A stretch of DNA of 18,246 nt from JBAWAP01 sp049589355. Its GTDB lineage: Bacteria > Chloroflexota > Anaerolineae > VGOG01. The stretch spans positions 1 through 18,246 of the forward strand of contig JBAWAP010000390.1 of NCBI GenBank assembly GCA_049589355.1. Direction: 5' to 3'. This document shows positions 6,394 to 12,871 of this stretch, one piece after another. The position numbers were made by a program, and so were the translations under genes. The notes below the pieces were generated by a model. The model had not been told where the DNA came from and did no database searches. It was given only the letters and a program-made list of their open reading frames with translations. The first letter of the stretch is position 1; the number at the start of each line of letters is the position of its first letter.

Positions 6394-6505
6394 GAGTCAA
6401 TGAGGCAACGAGTCAACGGGTCAATGAGGTAACGAGCACCTCGTTGACACATTACCCGTTGACTCGTTACTTATTAGCACGTTACTCGTTAACTCGTTGA
6501 CTCAT
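6394..6505. repeat. GAGTCAAC octamer array forming a long inverted repeat
   Basis: Five octamers of the GAGTCAAC type (GAGTCAAT, GAGGCAAC, GAGTCAAC, GGGTCAAT, GAGGTAAC) run from 6394 to 6433. From 6439 the same motif appears on the other strand (CGTTGACT, CGTTAACT, CGTTACT). The two halves can fold into a long imperfect hairpin between tupA and tupB. The array touches the tupA stop codon. The same family is found at 175-220. Confidence 0.8.
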
Positions 6506-7422
6506 CACTTCTTAGCCGCCCGCCACTCCTCGGAGTCGGGGGTGAACAGGGGCATACCAAACTTGTCCCTGCCGAACTCACCGATCTTCTCCTGAGTATC
6601 CACCGAGGTAAGCCACTCGATGAACTTCATGGCAAGGTCATACTTGACGTGGGGATGCTTCTCCGGATTAACGGCGATGACGCCGTAGGGGTTGAAGAGG
6701 ATAGGGTCTCCCTCCACCAGGATAGGTAGCTCTAATCCTTCCTTGCGGGATAGATACGTGCCCCGATCGGTGAGGGTGTAGGCGCCTTTCTCATTGGCAA
6801 AAGTCAGAGTTTCTCCCATCCCCTGACCCAGCGAGAAATACCAGTCGCCACCGGGCTCGATGCCCGCCTTTTTCCAGATCGCCTTCTCCTTGCTGTGGGT
6901 GCCCGACTCATCGCCTCGCGAGGCGAAGGGGGCCTTGGCCTCGGCGATCTTGGCCAAAGCCGTCGCTGCGTCGGTCATCCCCTTGATGCCGGCCGGGTCA
7001 TCCCCCGGCCCGACGATGACGAAGTCGTTGTACATCACGTCTTGGCGGTTCACACCATAGCCGTCCGCCACGAACTTGTCCTCCTTAGGGCGATCGTGGA
7101 CGAGGAGGACGTCGGCATCCCCCTGCTCGCCGGTCTTAATGGCTTGGCCTGTTCCCACAGCGATGACCTCCACTTTGGCATTGTACTGGGCCTCGAAGTC
7201 GGGCAGGAGATAGTCCAGCAAACCCGAGTCAGCGGTGGAGGTGGTGGTCGCCAGGATCAACTTCTGCGCCTCGGGCGCAGGCGTCGCCGTGGGTGGCAGG
7301 GGAGTGGCAGTCGGCAGCGGAGGTGTCGCTGTGGGTGTGGGAGTTGACGCTGGGGCGCAAGCAGCCACCAGGGCCAGCACAAGCGCCAAGGTCGCAAACG
7401 TCCAGAATATTTGCTTTTTCAT
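6505..7422 (-). CDS. tupA: tungstate-binding lipoprotein TupA
   Basis: The substrate-binding protein of the tungstate importer. A lipoprotein signal peptide ends in LVAAC with the lipidated Cys at 22, followed by a Thr/Pro linker (23-51) typical of Chloroflexota surface proteins. The binding domain carries TTTST (59-63) with DSGLL, the oxyanion-contact motif of TupA-type proteins, then ADVLLVHDRPKEDKF (103-117), VMYNDFVIVGP (129-139) and SRGDESGTH (168-176). The start at 7422 has AAAGGAGGAAG before it. It follows a long structured leader with a Moco/Tuco-type riboswitch (7588-7681), so expression should respond to cofactor. The gap to tupB is filled by an octamer repeat hairpin. Confidence 0.95.
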   Translation of the reverse strand: MKKQIFWTFATLALVLALVAACAPASTPTPTATPPLPTATPLPPTATPAPEAQKLILATTTSTADSGLLDYLLPDFEAQYNAKVEVIAVGTGQAIKTGEQGDADVLLVHDRPKEDKFVADGYGVNRQDVMYNDFVIVGPGDDPAGIKGMTDAATALAKIAEAKAPFASRGDESGTHSKEKAIWKKAGIEPGGDWYFSLGQGMGETLTFANEKGAYTLTDRGTYLSRKEGLELPILVEGDPILFNPYGVIAVNPEKHPHVKYDLAMKFIEWLTSVDTQEKIGEFGRDKFGMPLFTPDSEEWRAAKK

Positions 7423-7496
7423 TTGAGTCTTCCTCCTTTTTCTTGAAAGTTTTGGTACGGTGTCCACATTGAGTTAATTGCGCACTCTCACCACCT

Positions 7497-7522
7497 CCTT
7501 TCCGTTTGCCGTGCCGGAAAGG
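7497..7522 (-). promoter_or_regulatory. leader hairpin that covers a GGAAAGGAGG sequence before tupA
   Basis: On the minus strand CCTTTCCG (7522-7515) pairs with CGGAAAGG (7504-7497) around a 10-nt loop, and the right arm continues into AGGTGG. The left arm CCTTTCC could instead pair with the GGAAAGG that closes the riboswitch aptamer (7597-7591), so it may be the expression platform. Two weaker hairpins (7529-7552 and about 7559-7582) lie between. No U-tract follows, so this is not an intrinsic terminator. Confidence 0.45.
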
Positions 7523-7587
7523 ATGGAAGAGCGCGTTCAGAGGAAGACGCTCCTAAACCGTTCGGCTGAGCTCATGCCGAAGCCTGA

Positions 7588-7681
7588 TCTCCTTTCCAAG
7601 CACGGGAGGCGTGGCCGTTTCCAGCCACACCCTAACGCCCATCCCCCGTAGGCTCTGCCCTTAGAGGGAGTGGGTCGGAGA
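7588..7681 (-). promoter_or_regulatory. Moco RNA-type riboswitch without P3 (Tuco-like), upstream of tupABC
   Basis: Minus strand, starting 12 nt after the stop of the preceding gene. It opens with CTCCGACCC (7680-7672) and closes with GGAAAGGAG (7597-7589), the P1 pair. Inside are a stem CCCA/TGGG plus CTCC/GGGG capped by CTCT-AAGGGC-AGAG, and GTGGCTG-GAAA-CGGCCAC (7 bp with a GNRA tetraloop). GCCTCCCGTGCTTGGAAAGG then matches the conserved 3' segment of the Moco RNA, as recalled from the E. coli moaA leader. The segment where P3 would sit holds only about 9 nt. Variants lacking P3 have been proposed to sense the tungsten cofactor, which fits the tungstate transporter downstream. Confidence 0.85.
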
Positions 7682-7691
7682 CTTCTATTTG

Positions 7692-8078
7692 TCAGTTAAA
7701 ACATCCCAACTGGCATTGAGTGATTCTGATGCCCAAACTTTCGGCCGCCCTGGCTACCTCAATTCGTTTCATCGTTAGCTCTTGAGCGATGTCCCAGGCC
7801 GTTGCACAAGGCAGCCCCCCCTCAACCACCCCGTCCCTGATCCTCACCTCTAATTCTTCCATCACCTCCTGCACTGGCTCCAGGGATTTGCCCTTGTTGG
7901 ATCCGTAGCCGAAGAGGCCCAATTGACAGCGGGAGATTTTGACGCCAAGCTCATTGGCCACCTCGCCCACCTGCTGTGGGCTGACTTTTAACCTCCGCAC
8001 GATCTTGAACGCCGATGCACAAGGCAACTTGCCTTCGGTTAACGAACCTTTGATTTGAGCCGCTATTTCTTGCTTCAT
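7692..8078 (-). CDS. duplicated-domain protein with LPCA and CQLG cysteine motifs; family not recognised
   Basis: I do not recognise a named family. The 128-residue protein is an internal duplication. Each half has GxLPCA, a helix, then a helix-turn-helix-like stretch (KVSPQQVGEVANELGVKIS and TMKRIEVARAAESLGIRIT), then CQLG followed by Phe. The cysteines are evenly placed: C20 and C51 in the first half, C91 and C122 in the second, 31 apart within a half and 71 between halves, plus C126. A linker with SNKGKS joins the halves. It has no signal peptide or membrane segment. It lies between two Moco-type riboswitches and before tupABC, with a terminator hairpin and U-tract just before its start. 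A winged-helix-like, metal- or cofactor-linked sensor or chaperone of Mo/W metabolism is an inference. Confidence 0.85.
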   Translation of the reverse strand: MKQEIAAQIKGSLTEGKLPCASAFKIVRRLKVSPQQVGEVANELGVKISRCQLGLFGYGSNKGKSLEPVQEVMEELEVRIRDGVVEGGLPCATAWDIAQELTMKRIEVARAAESLGIRITQCQLGCFN

Positions 8079-8095
8079 CTGTCCCTACCCTTCCC

Positions 8096-8133
8096 CGAAA
8101 AATTTCAGCGCCCCCTTGGAAAGAGAGCGCTGA
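8096..8133 (-). terminator. riboswitch-controlled intrinsic terminator
   Basis: On the minus strand TCAGCGC (8133-8127) and GCGCTGA (8111-8105) form a 7-bp stem followed by AATTTTTC. It lies 18 nt before the start of the Cys-motif gene. Its loop contains TCTCTTTCC, which can pair with the GGAAAG of the upstream aptamer, a plausible antiterminator. Confidence 0.7.
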
Positions 8134-8149
8134 TAAACAGTGACCTCAG

Positions 8150-8275
8150 TCCTCCTTTCCAAACACGGGGGGCACGGGCGTTTCCATCCGTACCGTTGGA
8201 GTGCTCTAATTACAGGCACCCACTGCGGCCATGCGCCATAGACCTCACAGCCCTTAGGTCGCATGGCTCGGAGAA
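8150..8275 (-). promoter_or_regulatory. Moco RNA-type riboswitch with P3, upstream of the Cys-motif gene
   Basis: Minus strand. CTCCGAGCC (8273-8265) and GGAAAGGAGG (8160-8151) close P1. GCCATGCG and CGCATGGC pair perfectly, with an inner stem GACCT/AGGTC around AAGGGC, the same loop as in the second riboswitch. An extra hairpin GGGTGC/GCACTC is P3. A 10-bp stem from GGTACGGATG, closed by a GAAA tetraloop, has one mismatch. CCCCCGTGTTTGGAAAGG is the conserved 3' segment. Stem bases differ from the copy at 7588-7681 while pairing is kept. A terminator follows at 8096-8133, so an OFF switch by transcription termination is likely. A promoter lies just upstream. Confidence 0.88.
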
Positions 8276-8298
8276 CACGTTATGCAATTGACGCTGGT

Positions 8299-8327
8299 AT
8301 TCTACACCTTTTCGGCAAAAAAGGCAA
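8299..8327 (-). promoter_or_regulatory. sigma70 promoter of the riboswitch-tup transcript
   Basis: TTGCCT (8327-8322) and TAGAAT (8304-8299) are separated by 17 nt on the minus strand. Transcription would start near 8292, about 18 nt before the aptamer, which is the usual arrangement for a riboswitch leader. Confidence 0.65.
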
Positions 8328-8332
8328 ACGAC

Positions 8333-8376
8333 AACGTGAAACGTGAAGACATGAAACGTCAAATGTCAAGACATGA
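8333..8376. repeat. AACGTGA/AACGTCA heptamer array at the tilS 3' end
   Basis: AACGTGA twice, AGACATGA, AACGTCA, AATGTCA and AGACATGA follow without gaps. The tilS stop codon (8359-8361) is inside the AACGTCA unit, and the last five or so tilS codons are repeat sequence. Confidence 0.75.
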
Positions 8377-9840
8377 GCGGAAGGCCAGATGCAAGATGCG
8401 CTCTGTGCTCTCGGTGATTTTGGCCCGCTGGTCAATGCGCCAGCCAGCTAACCAGATGATACACCGAGGCGAGGCTACAATGGGAACGAACCCTCGCAGG
8501 GGGCGCGGTATCTTGTGGTCAATCATGAAGGTGTGGAGGCTCTTCTCGTGGCCACCCAGGCCCAGGGGCCGAAAACGATCACCAGACCGACGCTGACGCA
8601 GCACCAATTCCGAGCCTGCCCTCTCGTAGTCCAGGAAGGCCTGCCAGGGATTGGGATTGTCCAGGTAATCCTCGCGAAACTCCTCCCGCTCAATGACAGC
8701 AGCTTCGAGACACCAGCCAGAATCGGGTAGCTCTGTAACCCCCGGCACTGCCACGGGGAGGCTTTCCACAAGGAGAAGGGGCCAGTCCACTTCGGGCACA
8801 TAACCCTCATCAGCTACGGTGAAATCATGATAGCCAATGGAGAGCAACAGGCCCTGGGGCAGGGTGACCTGGGTTCCCGCTGGCTTCGTCCTCAAGGCCG
8901 ACAGGGCGTTCTCAATGTGGATCCAGTTGATGTTGCGCAGAGATCGGCGCAGGCGATGGACAGCCTCCCGCAGGGTGGACCGCTGCTGGCTGGTGGGCAA
9001 GGCCCGCCAGCGGGCCAGATCGAAGGTTATGGCCCCCTCCGATTCCAAGGAAACAACTGCGGGCCAGGTGAGTTCCAGCTCGGCCTGCAGAAAGTTGTAG
9101 TCGTCGCCGATGACCTGAGCCGAACGGCGCAACACCTCACAGATGTTGGAGTTGTAGCTTTCCAGGTAGGGGATCAGTTCATGGCGCAGCCGGTTGCGAT
9201 AATAGGTGGTGTCCAGGTTAGAGCGATCGAAGCGGGGGTTCAATCCATGCTCCCAACAGTAGGCCTCGATCTCGGCGCGGGGTATCTCCAGCAGAGGGCG
9301 GATCAGTTGAAGGTCCAAGGGGGGGTGATCGGGCCAGGCAGCTTCCAGACGCATCTCTCCCAGATCGGTCTGAGGCAACATTCCCCGCAGGCCGGCCAGC
9401 CCCGACCCGCGGAGCCAATGCATGACGATGGTTTCCGTCTGGTCATCGGCGTTGTGGCCTACAGCGATTCTCCTCGCCCCGACCGCCTGGGTAACCCGGC
9501 CCAAGAACGAGTACCGGGCTTGGCGGGCTGCCTCTTCGATGGCCAGCTTGTTCTCCCTGGCCAGCCGCGGTACATCGTGGGCTTCGATGGTGGCCGGCAA
9601 TCCCCAGTCCTCGGCCAAACTGGCCACGAAAGCTGCGTCATCCCTCGACTCCCAACCCCGGATCCGATGATCGAGGTGAGCCACGTGCAGCTCGATCCCA
9701 TAACCCTCACGCAAGCGGTTCAAGACGTGCAAGAGGCAAAGGGAATCAGGGCCGCCGGAGACGCCGACCACCACCGTCCCACCCCCAGCCAGGAGACCAT
9801 GTCGGTCTATGGTCTGGCGGACCTTCGATAGGACATCCAC
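8359..9840 (-). CDS. tilS: tRNA(Ile)-lysidine synthetase TilS
   Basis: An essential ATP-dependent enzyme that puts lysine on C34 of the CAU-anticodon tRNA-Ile so it reads AUA codons. The N-terminal PP-loop VGVSGGPDSLCLLH holds the ATP motif SGGPDS at 28-33; downstream AVGHNADDQTETIVMHWLRGSG is the family's second signature. The C-terminal domain (about 400-493) includes GDRFRPLGLGG and the WLAGWRIDQRAKI region, as in long TilS proteins. It starts with GTG at 9840, sharing one G with the TAG stop of the gene before it, so it is translated by coupling. Its extreme C-terminus (SCLDI) and stop come from a heptamer repeat array, which suggests that the tail was altered by repeat insertion or expansion. 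Confidence 0.95.
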   Translation of the reverse strand: MDVLSKVRQTIDRHGLLAGGGTVVVGVSGGPDSLCLLHVLNRLREGYGIELHVAHLDHRIRGWESRDDAAFVASLAEDWGLPATIEAHDVPRLARENKLAIEEAARQARYSFLGRVTQAVGARRIAVGHNADDQTETIVMHWLRGSGLAGLRGMLPQTDLGEMRLEAAWPDHPPLDLQLIRPLLEIPRAEIEAYCWEHGLNPRFDRSNLDTTYYRNRLRHELIPYLESYNSNICEVLRRSAQVIGDDYNFLQAELELTWPAVVSLESEGAITFDLARWRALPTSQQRSTLREAVHRLRRSLRNINWIHIENALSALRTKPAGTQVTLPQGLLLSIGYHDFTVADEGYVPEVDWPLLLVESLPVAVPGVTELPDSGWCLEAAVIEREEFREDYLDNPNPWQAFLDYERAGSELVLRQRRSGDRFRPLGLGGHEKSLHTFMIDHKIPRPLRGFVPIVASPRCIIWLAGWRIDQRAKITESTERILHLAFRSCLDI

Positions 9841-10088
9841 TATTCTACTTTGTACACCGTATCCCCTCGGCGTACCTTCTCCTTGACCTCGAGGCCGATC
9901 TCCTGGCCCCTTTTAGCGGTCTCGATATTTTGGTGCTCGATCTGCATAGAGCCCACGATCTGCTCAAAGTCAGTAGTGGCCCCCTTGATGCGAATGGTGT
10001 CGCCCTGGCTCAAGGCACCAGTGAGTTTGATGCCGGCCACACCGATCTTGCCCCAATACTGCGTTACCTCTCCGACTTTCTCCTCCAT
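9840..10088 (-). CDS. EF-Tu domain-2-like small protein (translation elongation factor-like)
   Basis: This 82-residue protein consists of one beta-barrel resembling domain 2 of translational GTPases: KIGVAGIKLTGALSQGDTIRIKG, then QIVGSMQIEHQNIETAKRGQEIGLEV and a closing RRGDTVYKV. There is no GTP-binding domain. Stand-alone proteins of this kind are annotated as translation elongation factor-like, and their exact role is unknown. AGGAGG precedes the ATG at 10088. It has a consensus promoter at 10147-10175, and its TAG stop overlaps the GTG of tilS, so the pair forms an operon linked to translation. Confidence 0.85.
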   Translation of the reverse strand: MEEKVGEVTQYWGKIGVAGIKLTGALSQGDTIRIKGATTDFEQIVGSMQIEHQNIETAKRGQEIGLEVKEKVRRGDTVYKVE

Positions 10089-10146
10089 TGTACTGCCTCC
10101 TAAGTATAGTTTTATCTCTTGGATGGCTAATCATAGTTCGATCCCC

Positions 10147-10175
10147 ATTCTACCGCACCGTTGGTTTTTTGTCAA
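10147..10175 (-). promoter_or_regulatory. sigma70 promoter of the EF-like/tilS operon
   Basis: TTGACA (10175-10170), 17 nt, TAGAAT (10152-10147) on the minus strand. Its -35 box occupies almost the same bases as the -35 box of the mreB promoter on the other strand. Confidence 0.75.
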
Positions 10176-10196
10176 TTGGGTGATTTGTGGTATAAT
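10169..10196 (+). promoter_or_regulatory. sigma70 promoter of the mre operon with extended -10
   Basis: TTGTCA (10169-10174), a 16-nt spacer ending in TGG, then a perfect TATAAT (10191-10196). It overlaps the divergent promoter in the shared TTGTCAA. The leader to the mreB GTG is about 55 nt, with AGGAGGAAG as ribosome binding site. Confidence 0.8.
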
Positions 10197-10258
10197 GTTG
10201 GTGAGCTTAGAGCACAGAATGTTAGGCCATCAGTATTAGTCAACAGGAGGAAGATTAA

Positions 10259-11305
10259 GTGTTTAATCCACTAAGCGCCCTTTTGGGCCTGTTTTCCTTG
10301 GACATCGGCATCGATCTAGGCACAGCTAACACCTTGGTTAGTGTACGTGGAAAGGGCATCGTCATCAACGAGCCATCCTGGGTAGCCATCGAGAAGAAGA
10401 CTAAGAAAGTACTGGCCATCGGCAGCGAAGCCAAGGAGATGGTGGGGCGCACCCCAGCCAACATCGTGGCCATCCGCCCCCTGCGCGATGGCGTTATATC
10501 TGAATTCGATATCACCGAGAAGATGCTCCACTACTTTATCGCGAAAGTGCACGACCAGGTGATCCTGCCCATTCCCCGCCCCAGGGTAGTGGTCGGCATC
10601 CCCGAGGGCTGCACTGAGGTAGAGAAGCGGGCCGTATACGACGCCACTATCTCAGCCGGGGCCCGCGAGGCCTACCTCATCGAGGAACCAAAGGCTGCTG
10701 CGCTCGGAGCTGGATTGCCTATCACCGAAGCAATGGGCAGCATGATCATAGACATCGGGGGCGGCACGACAGAGATGGCCGTCTTCGCCCTGGGAGGGAT
10801 CGTGGTTGGCCGCTCGATTCGTGTGGCCGGCGACGAGATGGACGAAGAAATAATTCAATATGCTCGCCAGAAGTACAACATCCTCATCGGCGAACGGATG
10901 GCTGAAAGAGCAAAGATCGAAATAGGTTCCGCCTACCCCCTGCCCGAGGAAATGACCATGATCTTGCGGGGGCGCAATCTCATCACCGGTTTGCCACAAG
11001 CAATCGAGGTGAGCAGTGTGGAGATTCGGGAAGCGATATCCGGTTCCCTGAACGTCATTGTAGACACGGTCAAAAGTGCCCTCGACGAAACTCCTCCTGA
11101 GCTGGTGGCCGACCTGATGGAGCAAGGCATCGCCCTGGCCGGCGGCGTGGCCCTATTGCGGGGCATAGCCGAACGGCTGGCCGATGAAACGAGGATGAAC
11201 GTATACGTAGCCGAGGCGCCGATGACCTGCGTGGCCCGTGGAGCGGGCATGGTCTTAGAGGATCTGGACAGCTTGAGCAAGATCCTGGCCAGCACAACAC
11301 GATGA
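10259..11305 (+). CDS. mreB: rod shape-determining actin homologue MreB
   Basis: MreB polymerises on the inner membrane and guides side-wall peptidoglycan synthesis. At 348 residues it has the normal length. The nucleotide site motifs are present: phosphate-1 DIGIDLGTANTLV (15-27), phosphate-2 IIDIGGGTTEMAV (163-175) and the adenosine loop GIALAGGVALLRG (290-302). The first 13 residues (FNPLSALLGLFS) form an amphipathic stretch of the kind that anchors MreB to membranes. It starts with GTG and has a strong ribosome binding site. It is first in the order mreB-mreC-mreD-mrdA, all on one strand behind a consensus promoter. Confidence 0.97.
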   Translation: MFNPLSALLGLFSLDIGIDLGTANTLVSVRGKGIVINEPSWVAIEKKTKKVLAIGSEAKEMVGRTPANIVAIRPLRDGVISEFDITEKMLHYFIAKVHDQVILPIPRPRVVVGIPEGCTEVEKRAVYDATISAGAREAYLIEEPKAAALGAGLPITEAMGSMIIDIGGGTTEMAVFALGGIVVGRSIRVAGDEMDEEIIQYARQKYNILIGERMAERAKIEIGSAYPLPEEMTMILRGRNLITGLPQAIEVSSVEIREAISGSLNVIVDTVKSALDETPPELVADLMEQGIALAGGVALLRGIAERLADETRMNVYVAEAPMTCVARGAGMVLEDLDSLSKILASTTR

Positions 11306-11348
11306 GGGGCAGGTCGTGGCTAGCAATCGAGCGAAGGAGTGAGCTCTG

Positions 11349-12182
11349 GTGAAGCATCTGCCAACCAGATCTGCAGCGTTAATCATCCTCATTCTGCTGA
11401 GCCTGGCCGGGCTTGCTTTGGATCAGAATGAACAACTGCAGCCCATTGAGGATTTGGCGCTGCGCTTTGTTGCCCCTGTTCAAGGGAAACTAACCTCCCT
11501 GGTCAACAACCTCAGCGACCTGACCAACACTACGCAGGATCTCAGAGAACTGCGCCACCGCAACGAGGAATTGCAAAGCCTGGCCGACAGCCTGATGATC
11601 GAGAACGTGCGTCTGAAGGAGATCGAGTCCGAGAACGAAGCCCTGCGCCGACTGCTCAACTTCACCCAAGCCAACCCCTCTCACGATTACAAAGCGGCAG
11701 AGGTAAAAGGCCGGGTTATCGGCCGCGACCCCAGCAACTTCCTAAGCTACCTTACCATTGACTTGGGTTCCCAGCACGGAATCGAAAAGGGCATGCCGGT
11801 GGTCACTGAGCGGGGGCTAGTTGGGCGCATCACCGATGTAGGCTCCAACTGGGCCAAAGTGATGTTGATCATTGACCCCTCTAGCTCTGTGAACGCTCTG
11901 ATTCAGACCTCGCGGGCCACAGGAGTGGTAGAAGGTCAGGTCGGCGGGAGCTTGGTAATGAAGTATATCCCCCAAGGGGAGCCGGTTAACGTCAACGACA
12001 TAGTCCTCACCTCGGGACTGGGAGGCAATTTCCCCAAGAAGTTGATCATCGGCCAGGTTACAGCCGTCCGCCAGCGCGACATCGAGATGTTTCAGGAGGC
12101 CGACATTCGGCCCACCGTAGATTTCAACAACCTGGAGGTAGTCCTGGTCATCACCAACTTCCAGCCCATTGGTTTTGAATGA
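11349..12182 (+). CDS. mreC: rod shape-determining protein MreC
   Basis: A bitopic scaffold that links MreB and MreD to PBP2 outside the membrane. The 277-residue chain has one N-terminal membrane segment (about 9-24), a coiled coil (about 55-105, RELRHRNEELQSLADSL and following) and a C-terminal double beta-barrel with the family's GRVIGRDPSNFLSYLTIDLGS and SGLGGNFPKKLIIGQV segments. It starts with GTG 43 nt after mreB, with AAGGAG upstream, and its TGA overlaps the ATG of mreD (ATGA), so the two are translationally coupled. Confidence 0.95.
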   Translation: MKHLPTRSAALIILILLSLAGLALDQNEQLQPIEDLALRFVAPVQGKLTSLVNNLSDLTNTTQDLRELRHRNEELQSLADSLMIENVRLKEIESENEALRRLLNFTQANPSHDYKAAEVKGRVIGRDPSNFLSYLTIDLGSQHGIEKGMPVVTERGLVGRITDVGSNWAKVMLIIDPSSSVNALIQTSRATGVVEGQVGGSLVMKYIPQGEPVNVNDIVLTSGLGGNFPKKLIIGQVTAVRQRDIEMFQEADIRPTVDFNNLEVVLVITNFQPIGFE

Positions 12183-12697
12183 ATGGGCTCCTAGTGATGA
12201 ACATTTATGCCACTATCTCGCTGCTAAGCGCCATCGTCATAATACAAGCGACCGCGATGCCCCATCTGACCATCCTGGGCGTGAAGCCCGACCTCGTGCT
12301 CCTGGCGGTAATCTCCTGGAGCCTCTTACGAGGAGCAAAAGAGGGCGTGATCTGGGCACTTGTCGGAGGAATCGGACTGGATCTGCTCTCAGGGGCCCCC
12401 TTCGGAACCTCTGCGGTGGCCCTTCTGGTCCTCAGTCTGCTCGCAGGCATGGGGGAGTTGAGCGTCTTCCGCACCCACATTGCCCTTCCCCTGATCGCGA
12501 CTTTGCTTGCCACCCTGGCCTATGACCTATTCTTTCTCCTCCTGCTGCACATGAGGGGCTGTTCGATAGCGTGGGCAGATAGCCTGATCAAAGTGGTCCT
12601 GCCCTCTACCTTGCTCAACGTGTTGTTAGCACCTTTCATCTACAAAGCCCTGTATTGGCTCCACCGTAAGACAGGGCCAGAGGAAATGGCTTGGTGA
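12179..12697 (+). CDS. mreD: rod shape-determining membrane protein MreD
   Basis: A 172-residue integral membrane protein with about five hydrophobic segments, the usual size and topology for MreD, a membrane partner of MreC and RodA/PBP2. The segments LGVKPDLVLLAVISW and GGIGLDLLSGAPFGTSAVALL are typical of the family. The ATG overlaps the mreC stop. A second in-frame ATG (residue 7) could serve as start. Its own stop overlaps the GTG of the following small frame, whose 3' end carries the mrdA ribosome binding site. Confidence 0.93.
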   Translation: MNGLLVMNIYATISLLSAIVIIQATAMPHLTILGVKPDLVLLAVISWSLLRGAKEGVIWALVGGIGLDLLSGAPFGTSAVALLVLSLLAGMGELSVFRTHIALPLIATLLATLAYDLFFLLLLHMRGCSIAWADSLIKVVLPSTLLNVLLAPFIYKALYWLHRKTGPEEMAW

Positions 12698-12870
12698 TAA
12701 AGCTCAAAGTTCAAAATTCAAACAATGCCAATCTCCGGTTTGAGGACTGGGAAGCCGAGCAAATGAAGGACCCGGGATTTCGGGCTGCTGTCGAGGAACT
12801 GGAGTCCGCCTACCAGGTAGCCCGACTGCGAATCATGCACAGGCCGACGCAAGAACAGTTGGAGGAATAG
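12694..12870 (+). pseudogene. 58-codon remnant of an XRE-type antitoxin N-terminus
   Basis: A short frame starting at a GTG that overlaps the mreD TGA, with AGAGGAAA 8 nt upstream. Residues from about 16 on read FEDWEAEQMKDPGF, RAAVEELESAYQVA and PTQEQLEE. This resembles the start of HigA/XRE-type antitoxins, where a DPEFRAEYEALEPE-like stretch leads into the first helix of the helix-turn-helix (TQEQLA). The frame stops there, so the DNA-binding domain is missing. Its first 10 or so residues are translated heptamer repeat. The GGAGGAATAG at its end serves as the mrdA ribosome binding site. It could still be translated as a spacer between mreD and mrdA; function as an antitoxin is unlikely. 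Confidence 0.6.
12703..12723. repeat. TTCAAAG heptamer triplet
   Basis: CTCAAAG, TTCAAAA and TTCAAAC in direct succession right after the mreD stop codon. They belong to the same style of YCAA-core quasi-heptamers seen elsewhere in the window. Confidence 0.6.
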
Positions 12871-12871
12871 G

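Noticed and set aside
7419..7469. 16-codon upstream frame (MWTPYQNFQEKGG and on) ending in ATGA overlap with the tupA start
   Set aside because: It has no ribosome binding site at proper distance (nearest GGAGG is 22 nt away) and no attenuator-like codon run, so I do not call it a leader peptide.
8827..9831. Plus-strand open frame (334 codons) opposite tilS
   Set aside because: It mirrors the GC-biased third positions of tilS and shows no domain; TilS is clearly the real gene.
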